A stretch of DNA of 6,633 nucleotides from an uncultured Bacilli bacterium (GTDB lineage Bacteria; Bacillota_I; Bacilli_A; RF39; UBA660), in contig CANQUW010000059.1 of NCBI GenBank assembly GCA_947627145.1, forward strand, positions 1 to 6,633. The letters are read 5' to 3'. The notes under the pieces are model-generated. The model did no database searches. It was not told the origin of the DNA and saw nothing but the letters and a program-made list of their open reading frames with translations. Below, one piece after another: positions 1 to 5,275 of this stretch; position 1 is the stretch's first letter, and the number at the start of each line of letters is the position of its first letter. Both the position numbers and the translations under genes were made by a program.

Positions 1-2177
1 AAACTTTAACTAGTGTACTTCCAGCATATTTAAATGCTTTAACTGGTAAAGGTGTTCATATTGTTACAGTAAATGAATATTTGGCAGGTAGGGATGCTGA
101 ATGGATGGGTGGAATACATCGTTTTTTAGGACTTACTGTTGGAGTTAATACTAGAGATTTGAGTCCAAAAGAAAAACAAGAACAATACAATTGTGATATT
201 TTATATTCTACTAATAATGAAATAGGTTTTGACTACTTACGTGATAATATGGTTGTAAGAAAGGAAGACAGAGTACAAAGACCTTTGAACTTTGCAATTA
301 TCGATGAGGTTGATTCGGTTTTAATTGATGAAGCTCGTACTCCACTTATTATTTCAGGTGGACAAATGTCTAGTGCTAATCTTTATATAGAAGCTGATAG
401 ATTTGCTAAAAGTTTGAAAAATGAAGATGATTATATATATGATGAAAAAACTAAAAGTGTAAGTCTTACAGAAAGTGGAAGTGATAAAGCAGAAAAAATG
501 TTTTCTGTAGACAATTTATACGACCTTAATAATGCTACTTTAGTACATTATATTAATCAAGCACTACGTGCTAACTATTCAATGAAGAAAGATTTTGATT
601 ATGTAGTACAAGATGGAGAAGTAGTAATTGTCGATCAATTTACTGGACGTCTTATGAAAGGACGTGCCTATTCTGATGGGTTACATCAAGCAATTGAAGC
701 TAAAGAGGGAGTTAATATTAATGAAGAGACTAAGACTTTAGCAACTATTACTTTCCAAAACTTATTTAGAATGTATAAAAAGATTTCTGGTATGACTGGT
801 ACTGCTAAAACAGAAGAAGAAGAGTTTAGAAATATTTATAATATGTATGTTATAGAAATACCTACTAATAAACCAGTAATTCGTGTAGATGCTCCTGATT
901 TGGTTTACGCTACAAAAGAAGCTAAATATAAAGCTATTATTGCTACAGTTAAAGAATGTTATGAAAAAGGACAACCAGTTTTAATTGGTACTATTGCAAT
1001 TGAGACTAGTGAACTTATTAGTAAGATGCTTAAAAAAGCTGGTATTCCTCATGAAGTTTTAAATGCTAAGAATCATGCAAGAGAAGCTGAGATAATTGCT
1101 GGAATTGGACAACATAAATCAGTTACAATCGCAACTAATATGGCTGGTCGTGGTACTGATATTAAACTTTCTGATGAAATTCGTAATTTAGGTGGATTAT
1201 TTGTACTTGGTACTGAACGTCATGAATCAAGACGTATCGATAATCAGTTACGTGGACGTTCTGGTCGTCAAGGAGATCCTGGTTATACACAATTCTTTGT
1301 ATCAATGCAAGATGATTTGATGGTTAGATTTGGGTCTGATAGAATAATGGGACTTATGCAAACTATGGGTCTTGGAGACCAAGCTATTCAAAGTAAAACA
1401 TTTACTAAGTCAATTGGTACTGCTCAAACTAGAGTTGAAGGAAATAACTTTGATGTTCGTAAACAATTACTTGAGTATGATGATGTTATGAATAATCAAA
1501 GAGAAATAATTTATGCTAAAAGAAATGAAATTTTAGATAATGAATCAATTCATGAAACAACTCTTGACTCTATGAGACATCATATTGAAGATTTAGTTAA
1601 ATCACATCTAGCACCAGAAGGTGAAATTACTGAAGAGGATATTACTGATATAATTAATACAGTAAATGAAAACTTACTTAAAAAAGATGTTAAAAGAGAT
1701 GATTTTGAAAGTTTAGAAGATGAAAAGATTATTGATAAACTTTATAAGTTGATGATTTCAGAATACGATGAGAAATTAAAAGATATTCCAGATGAAGTAA
1801 AAGATGAATTTGAGAAAGCTATTTCATTACAAGTAATTGACCGTTATTGGATGGAACATATTAATACAATGTCTCATTTACGTGAAGGTATTCATTTAAG
1901 AGGTTATGCTCAAGAAGATCCACTTCGTGCATATACTATGGAAGGTTTTGATATGTTTGATAGTATGATGCAAAGTATTGATAAAGATATTACAGTATTT
2001 TTAATGAAAGCAGAAATACATCAAAATATAGAAAGAAAAGCTACTGTTAAAAAGACTCATACTAATGAAGCAAAAGATGATGTTAAACAAAAACCTAAGA
2101 GAGTTAAGAAAATAGGTCGCAACGAATTATGCTGGTGCGGCAGTGGCAAGAAGTATAAACATTGCCATGGTAGATAA
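1..2177 (+). CDS. secA: Protein translocase ATPase SecA, 5'-truncated by window edge
   Basis: SecA is the cytoplasmic motor that uses ATP to push unfolded preproteins through the SecYEG channel. The reading frame is open from the first base: the two leading A bases finish the Walker A lysine codon (GEGKT), and visible residue 1 is the following threonine. About 105 N-terminal residues are missing; 724 are present, giving a full length near 830, typical of Bacilli. Numbering from visible residue 1, I see DEVD (Walker B/DEAD-like motif, 101-104, bases 303-314), the preprotein cross-linking region after it, SGMTGTAKTEEEEF from 262, TNMAGRGTDIKL from 378 and the arginine-finger motif RGRSGRQGDPG from 417. 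The helical scaffold and wing regions follow. A basic linker leads to the C-terminal zinc motif CxCx8CH (bases 2130-2168), which in SecA binds SecB or phospholipid and ribosome. An apparent TTG start at 81 is internal. No frameshift is seen. A terminator follows the stop. Confidence 0.98.
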   Translation, partial: TLTSVLPAYLNALTGKGVHIVTVNEYLAGRDAEWMGGIHRFLGLTVGVNTRDLSPKEKQEQYNCDILYSTNNEIGFDYLRDNMVVRKEDRVQRPLNFAIIDEVDSVLIDEARTPLIISGGQMSSANLYIEADRFAKSLKNEDDYIYDEKTKSVSLTESGSDKAEKMFSVDNLYDLNNATLVHYINQALRANYSMKKDFDYVVQDGEVVIVDQFTGRLMKGRAYSDGLHQAIEAKEGVNINEETKTLATITFQNLFRMYKKISGMTGTAKTEEEEFRNIYNMYVIEIPTNKPVIRVDAPDLVYATKEAKYKAIIATVKECYEKGQPVLIGTIAIETSELISKMLKKAGIPHEVLNAKNHAREAEIIAGIGQHKSVTIATNMAGRGTDIKLSDEIRNLGGLFVLGTERHESRRIDNQLRGRSGRQGDPGYTQFFVSMQDDLMVRFGSDRIMGLMQTMGLGDQAIQSKTFTKSIGTAQTRVEGNNFDVRKQLLEYDDVMNNQREIIYAKRNEILDNESIHETTLDSMRHHIEDLVKSHLAPEGEITEEDITDIINTVNENLLKKDVKRDDFESLEDEKIIDKLYKLMISEYDEKLKDIPDEVKDEFEKAISLQVIDRYWMEHINTMSHLREGIHLRGYAQEDPLRAYTMEGFDMFDSMMQSIDKDITVFLMKAEIHQNIERKATVKKTHTNEAKDDVKQKPKRVKKIGRNELCWCGSGKKYKHCHGR

Positions 2178-2186
2178 TAATATTTA

Positions 2187-2218
2187 GGTGTTAATACAAC
2201 AGTATTAATGCCTTTTTT
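2187..2218 (+). terminator. Rho-independent terminator of secA
   Basis: An 11-bp stem pairs 2187-2197 with 2202-2212, with two G-T wobble pairs and an AACA loop, and is followed directly by six T bases (2213-2218). It starts 9 bases after the secA stop and lies before the next promoter, so secA transcription should end here. Confidence 0.85.
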
Positions 2219-2241
2219 GATTTTTATATAATACAATGCAA

Positions 2242-2270
2242 TTGACATATACTACCGTTTGCGGTATAAT
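2242..2270 (+). promoter_or_regulatory. Perfect-consensus housekeeping sigma promoter for the HTH-Fic gene
   Basis: TTGACA (2242-2247) and TATAAT (2265-2270) are separated by exactly 17 bases, matching the consensus at all 12 positions. Transcription should start near 2277, leaving a leader of only about 13 bases that begins at the ribosome binding site. A promoter this strong in front of a Fic gene suggests that it is normally held down by a repressor; see the dyad inside the spacer. Confidence 0.88.
2253..2266. promoter_or_regulatory. Dyad overlapping promoter spacer and -10, candidate operator
   Basis: TACCG (2253-2257) and its reverse complement CGGTA (2262-2266) flank a 4-base centre, TTTG. 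The right arm enters the -10 hexamer, so a protein bound here would block RNA polymerase. It is flanked by TATAC at 2248-2252 and the palindrome GTATAC at 2271-2276, which may be further half-sites. The adjacent gene encodes a DNA-binding helix-turn-helix, so autoregulation is a natural reading, but this is inference. The C/G content of the arms stands out in AT-rich surroundings. Confidence 0.5.
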
Positions 2271-2277
2271 GTATACA

Positions 2278-2283
2278 GAGGTG
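2278..2283 (+). promoter_or_regulatory. Ribosome binding site that fixes the Fic start
   Basis: GAGGTG sits 6 bases before ATG 2290. The upstream in-frame ATG at 2236 has no such site and lies upstream of the predicted transcript start, so 2290 is preferred. Confidence 0.85.
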
Positions 2284-2289
2284 ATACTA

Positions 2290-3219
2290 ATGGAATTTAT
2301 GACTACAAAAGAAGCTTCAAAAAGATGGAATATTAGTGAAAGAAGAATAAGACAATTACTAGAAGAAGGAAGAATTGAAGGTGCATTTAAGAGTGGTAAC
2401 AGTTGGAATATTCCTATACAAGTAACAAAACCTGTTGATAAAAGATTTATGAAAACTGATAATATTCAATTTATTATAGATATTCCTAATGATTTTTTTG
2501 AAGATTTGGATAATTTGAAAGAAAAAATTGATAGCAAAAGACCAATTCCTAAGAACACTTTGAAAACTTTTAAAGAAAAATTAAATTTAGAATGGACTTA
2601 TAATAGTAATGGAATTGAAGGTAATACTTTGACACTTAAAGAAACTCAAGTAGTATTGGAAGGAATTACTGTTGGTGGAAAAACTGTTAAGGAACATTTG
2701 GAAGCTATAAATCATGAAAAAGCAATTTTATTTTTAGATGAGTTAGTAAAACAAAAAAATCCAATTACAGAATGGAATATAAAAAGTATCCATCAGCTTA
2801 TTTTAAAAGATATTGATTTAGAAAATGCTGGTAGATATAGATATGAAAATGTTGTTATTAAAGGTGCAGAACATATTCCACCAGATTATTTAAAAGTTCC
2901 AGATTTGATGGGAGTATTAATACTTAATTATAAATCATGGAATAAATATCATCCTATAATACAAGCAGCATTACTACATGGAGAGTTAGTAAAGATTCAT
3001 CCTTTTGTTGATGGTAATGGAAGAACATCAAGATTAATTATGAATTTAGTTTTAATGAGCTATGGCTATAGTCCAGTAATTATAAAAAAAGAAGATCGTT
3101 TAAAATATTATGAAGCTTTAGATAAAGCACATACTACAGGTGATTATACAGATTTTATTAAATTAGTTACTAAATTAGAAATTGATATTTTAAATAAATA
3201 TTTAAAGTTATTAAAATAA
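2290..3219 (+). CDS. HTH-Fic fusion protein (class II Fic, probable protein AMPylase)
   Basis: Fic domains transfer a nucleotide monophosphate, usually AMP from ATP, to hydroxyl side chains of target proteins. The 309-residue product begins with a compact MerR/excisionase-like helix-turn-helix (about 3-42, TTKEASKRWNISERRIRQLL, then a wing ending SWNIP). A linker and an all-helical Fic region follow. The catalytic motif is complete: HPFVDGNGRTSR at 237-248, with catalytic His237, metal-binding Asp241 and phosphate-binding arginines. The flap region GAEHIPPDYLKVPDLM precedes it. The inhibitory motif (S/T)xxxE(G/N) is present as S106-NGI-E110-G111, before the Fic core, which defines class II; Glu110 should restrain ATP binding until relieved. 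The ATG at 2290 is chosen because the promoter and ribosome binding site sit just upstream. The product is presumably cytoplasmic, with no signal peptide or membrane segment. The HTH suggests DNA binding, perhaps at its own promoter. The target is unknown, and transfer of another nucleotide or phosphate cannot be excluded. Confidence 0.93.
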   Translation: MEFMTTKEASKRWNISERRIRQLLEEGRIEGAFKSGNSWNIPIQVTKPVDKRFMKTDNIQFIIDIPNDFFEDLDNLKEKIDSKRPIPKNTLKTFKEKLNLEWTYNSNGIEGNTLTLKETQVVLEGITVGGKTVKEHLEAINHEKAILFLDELVKQKNPITEWNIKSIHQLILKDIDLENAGRYRYENVVIKGAEHIPPDYLKVPDLMGVLILNYKSWNKYHPIIQAALLHGELVKIHPFVDGNGRTSRLIMNLVLMSYGYSPVIIKKEDRLKYYEALDKAHTTGDYTDFIKLVTKLEIDILNKYLKLLK

Positions 3220-3229
3220 ATGTTATAGT
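3201..3229 (+). promoter_or_regulatory. Possible internal promoter for the phosphotransferase gene
   Basis: TTTAAA (3201-3206, 4 of 6 matches to the -35 consensus) is followed after 17 bases by TATAGT (3224-3229), preceded by TG at 3221-3222 as an extended -10. It straddles the Fic stop codon and would start a transcript near 3236. The surroundings are AT-rich, so chance is a real possibility; the gene could equally be read from the Fic promoter, since I see no terminator between them. Confidence 0.4.
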
Positions 3230-3253
3230 TTTTAATGATTGGAGTTGACTTAA

Positions 3254-4240
3254 ATGGATATAAATACCTTTTTTGAAAAAGTTACAATTGATTTAGATTT
3301 AGGTAGAATAATAGAAGGTCCATCCAGAGTAAGTGGTGGGCTTACACATAGAATGTATAAAATAATAACTGATAAATCTAAATATATAGTTAAACTATTA
3401 AATCCTAATATCATGAAAAGACCTACAGCACTTACTAGTTTTCATAATGCTGATAAGTATGAAGAACTATTAAAAGAAAATGGAATTAGTGCCGTATATT
3501 CTTTAGAATTTAATAATAAAAAACTCCAGTTGCAAGATAATCAATATTTTTATGTATATGATTGGTATGATGGATTAGCATTAAATGATAACGAAATAAG
3601 AAAAGAACATTGTGAAAAAATTGGTAAAGTTTTAGCTGATATACATAACATAACATTAAAAGAAGAAATGTGGAAAGAAAAAAGAAAAGATATTGATTGG
3701 CAGTATTATATTGATTTAGCAAAAGAAATGAAATCTCCAATTTATGAAATGTTATATGATAAAGTAGATGTATTGAATCGTAGTATGAATAAAGGTAATG
3801 AAGTTATTTTAAATCTTCCTGGATATGTTGCTTTATGTCATAATGATTTAGACAGTAAAAATGTTTTGTGGATTGATGATAAATTTAAAATTATTGATTT
3901 AGAATGTCTTGGATATGCTAATCCTTATTTAGAACTTTTTACTTTGGCATTATGTTGGTCTGGTTATGAATCTTGTAATATAGATTTTAGTTTGTTTAAA
4001 ACTTTTATGAATAGTTATTTTAAAAATTCAAAATTAAGTAAGGATATAAATTGGGAAGTTTTATATTATGCTAATAATGGTAGATTAGAGTGGTTAGAGT
4101 ATAATATTAAAAGAGCTCTAAATTTAGAGACTGATTCTTTAGAAGAACAAGAGTTAGGTGTTAATGAAGTTCATGATACTATTAAACATATTGTTTATTA
4201 TGATTTGATAAAAGATGAAATATTAGAAAACTGTAAATAG
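3254..4240 (+). CDS. APH/choline kinase-fold small-molecule phosphotransferase, substrate unknown
   Basis: This 328-residue product belongs to the aminoglycoside phosphotransferase / choline kinase superfamily, which moves the gamma-phosphate of ATP to a small-molecule hydroxyl. The N lobe shows a glycine-rich loop region (SGGLTHRMYKI, 27-37) and the likely ATP-anchoring lysine in YIVKLLNP (Lys47). A hinge-like stretch FYVYDWYDG lies at 99-107, followed by IGKVLADIHNI, typical of the family. The C lobe has the Brenner catalytic motif HNDLDSKN (196-203; base Asp198, Asn203) and the metal-binding Asp215 in IIDLE. All key residues are present, so it should be active. GGAG at 3241-3244 lies 9 bases before the ATG. 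It starts 34 bases after the Fic gene and may share its transcript. Members act on choline, sugars, amino-acid derivatives or antibiotics; I do not see grounds to call resistance. It is soluble, without membrane segments. Confidence 0.85.
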   Translation: MDINTFFEKVTIDLDLGRIIEGPSRVSGGLTHRMYKIITDKSKYIVKLLNPNIMKRPTALTSFHNADKYEELLKENGISAVYSLEFNNKKLQLQDNQYFYVYDWYDGLALNDNEIRKEHCEKIGKVLADIHNITLKEEMWKEKRKDIDWQYYIDLAKEMKSPIYEMLYDKVDVLNRSMNKGNEVILNLPGYVALCHNDLDSKNVLWIDDKFKIIDLECLGYANPYLELFTLALCWSGYESCNIDFSLFKTFMNSYFKNSKLSKDINWEVLYYANNGRLEWLEYNIKRALNLETDSLEEQELGVNEVHDTIKHIVYYDLIKDEILENCK

Positions 4241-4311
4241 TAAATTTGAAAAATTAATATTATACTTAACTTATAAATTAATTAGTTTAGATATAGAATA
4301 GGAGAATGTTT
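4241..4311 (+). promoter_or_regulatory. Leader region of yggS with possible weak promoter
   Basis: This 71-base AT-rich gap holds TTGAAA (4246-4251) and TATACT (4261-4266), which are only 9 bases apart and so not a pair. TATAAA at 4272-4277 is 20 bases from TTGAAA, longer than ideal. No convincing promoter or GC-containing terminator hairpin can be fixed, though the change of gene content suggests a promoter lies here. AGGAG at 4300-4304 is the ribosome binding site. Confidence 0.3.
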
Positions 4312-4956
4312 ATGAAAGTTAATAAAGATAGTGTTTTAAAAATACTTGATGAAGTTAAGCCTGCTTGTTTGGTTGCTGCAACTAAATATGTTGATGTTAG
4401 TTGTCTATACGAATTAGAGAAACTTGGAGTTAAAATATTTGGTGAGAATAGAGTACCTGATTTAGTTTCTAAATATGAGTCATATAATGGTAATAGTTCT
4501 TTTCATATGATAGGTACACTTCAAACTAATAAAGTTAGATATATAATTGATAAAGTAGATATGATACATAGTGTTGATTCTTATAAATTAATTGATGAAA
4601 TTGATAAGCAAGCTTTAAAACATAATTTAGTTATGGATATTTTAATACAAGTTAATATAGCAAATGAAGAAAGTAAACATGGATTTAAAAAAGAAGAAGT
4701 AGAAGATGTTTTTCATTATTTGGAAGGTAAGAAAAATGTTTGCCCTAGAGGTCTTATGATGATGGCTCCAAATATTGATTCTAAAGATACTGAAATATAT
4801 TTTAAAGAAACTTGTGAGTTACTTGAAAAATTAAAAAAAGAATTTCCTGATTTTAAATTATCCGAATTATCTATGGGAATGAGTAATGATTATAAATATG
4901 CATTGAGGCATGGTTCTACTTTAGTTAGAATTGGTAGAGCATTATTTAAGGAGTAG
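4312..4956 (+). CDS. yggS: Pyridoxal phosphate homeostasis protein, YggS/PLPBP family
   Basis: YggS proteins are single-domain TIM-barrel, PLP-binding proteins without known catalytic activity that keep free pyridoxal 5'-phosphate and amino-acid pools balanced; loss causes vitamin B6 sensitivity in E. coli. In this 214-residue product I see the PLP Schiff-base lysine Lys25 in VAATKYV, FGEN (43-46), FHMIGTLQTNK (64-74), HSVDS (86-90), GLMMMAP (147-153), LSMGMSND (186-193) and the phosphate-binding GSTLVRIGRALF (201-212), all in family order. The N terminus is short: the helix that usually precedes the first beta strand is reduced to about 15 residues. ATG 4312 is chosen over in-frame ATG 4306, because AGGAG at 4300-4304 is 7 bases from the former and only 1 base from the latter. 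It is followed 3 bases later by the DUF1653 gene. In many Gram-positives yggS lies by sepF and ylmG; that is not the case here. Confidence 0.96.
   Translation: MKVNKDSVLKILDEVKPACLVAATKYVDVSCLYELEKLGVKIFGENRVPDLVSKYESYNGNSSFHMIGTLQTNKVRYIIDKVDMIHSVDSYKLIDEIDKQALKHNLVMDILIQVNIANEESKHGFKKEEVEDVFHYLEGKKNVCPRGLMMMAPNIDSKDTEIYFKETCELLEKLKKEFPDFKLSELSMGMSNDYKYALRHGSTLVRIGRALFKE
4948..4953 (+). promoter_or_regulatory. Ribosome binding site of DUF1653 gene inside yggS
   Basis: AAGGAG forms the last two sense codons of yggS (Lys-Glu) and sits 6 bases before ATG 4960. Ribosomes finishing yggS would expose or reuse it, so the two genes are probably translationally coupled. Confidence 0.8.
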
Positions 4957-4959
4957 TAT

Positions 4960-5202
4960 ATGAGAGATGTTAAGATAAATAGGATATATAAACATTTTAA
5001 GGGTAATTATTATTTAGTAGTTGATACTGCTATTGATACTGAGACTAATAGAGAGGTTGTAATTTATAGAAGTTTATATGGAGATATGAAATTATGGGTT
5101 CGTGATAAAGAGATGTTTTTAGGTGAAGTTGATCATTATAAGTATCCTGATGTAGAACAAAAATATAGATTTGAACTGCAAGATATAGATAGTGTATTAT
5201 AA
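4960..5202 (+). CDS. DUF1653 family small protein
   Basis: This 80-residue protein matches the DUF1653 pattern along almost its whole length: an opening IYKHFKGNYYLVV (9-21), a central VVIYRSLYGD (33-42), LWVR (45-48) and MF (52-53). It has an alternating hydrophobic/charged pattern consistent with a small beta-rich, SH3-like barrel, which is inference. It has no signal peptide, no membrane segment and no cysteine pairs. The biochemical role of the family is not known to me. It starts 3 bases after yggS with a coupled ribosome binding site, so both are made from one message, hinting at a related or simply co-regulated role. A weak terminator overlaps its stop. Confidence 0.88.
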   Translation: MRDVKINRIYKHFKGNYYLVVDTAIDTETNREVVIYRSLYGDMKLWVRDKEMFLGEVDHYKYPDVEQKYRFELQDIDSVL

Positions 5203-5223
5203 GACTTTTAATTAAGTCTTTTT
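5201..5223 (+). terminator. Short intrinsic terminator overlapping the DUF1653 stop
   Basis: AAGACTT (5201-5207) pairs with AAGTCTT (5214-5220) around a 6-base loop, and a run of five T bases spans 5219-5223. The stem begins on the last two bases of the TAA stop codon. It has only two G-C pairs, so it is probably leaky. Confidence 0.6.
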
Positions 5224-5227
5224 CTAT

Positions 5228-5257
5228 TTGAAAATTAATGTTATAATTAAATAGAAT
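5228..5257 (+). promoter_or_regulatory. Promoter region of the flippase gene (two overlapping candidates)
   Basis: One reading is an extended -10, TG-T-TATAAT (5239-5247), with no clear -35. The other is TTGAAA (5228-5233), an 18-base spacer and TAGAAT (5252-5257). The second would start transcription so close to the ribosome binding site (GAGGG, 5266-5270) that the leader would be minimal; the first leaves about 20 bases and is slightly preferred. Both follow the terminator. Confidence 0.6.
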
Positions 5258-5275
5258 AATGAAATGAGGGATAAA

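Noticed and set aside
81..83. TTG as a start of the secA reading frame
   Set aside because: The frame is open to base 1 and the residues before it (TLTSVLPAYLNALTGKGVHI) are conserved SecA sequence, so this TTG is an internal leucine codon.
762..974. Reverse-strand open frame opposite secA
   Set aside because: Low-complexity Phe/Ser-rich translation lying fully opposite conserved secA; a shadow of the real gene.
2057..2248. Reverse-strand open frame across the secA end and terminator
   Set aside because: It runs through the terminator hairpin and the antisense of the SEC-C motif, with no recognisable domain or ribosome binding site.
2187..2285. Riboswitch or attenuator before the Fic gene
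   Set aside because: The hairpin at 2187-2212 lies upstream of the promoter and is explained as the secA terminator; the Fic leader is only about 13 bases.
2236..2289. Longer Fic protein starting at ATG 2236
   Set aside because: The extra codons overlap the consensus promoter, lie before the predicted transcript start, lack a ribosome binding site and extend beyond the HTH domain start.
3510..3740. Reverse-strand open frame opposite the phosphotransferase gene
   Set aside because: Antisense of a well-supported coding region, with biased Phe/Leu/Tyr content typical of AT-rich shadows.
3254..4240. Aminoglycoside resistance determinant
   Set aside because: Only superfamily motifs are visible; the substrate pocket does not match any resistance enzyme I recognise, and there is no mobile-element context.
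4306..4311. ATG 4306 as the yggS start
   Set aside because: It is 1 base from the AGGAG site, too close for initiation; ATG 4312 is 7 bases away.
5228..5247. TTGAAA plus TATAAT as one promoter
   Set aside because: The spacer would be 8 bases, far below the 16-18 needed; treated as separate candidates instead.
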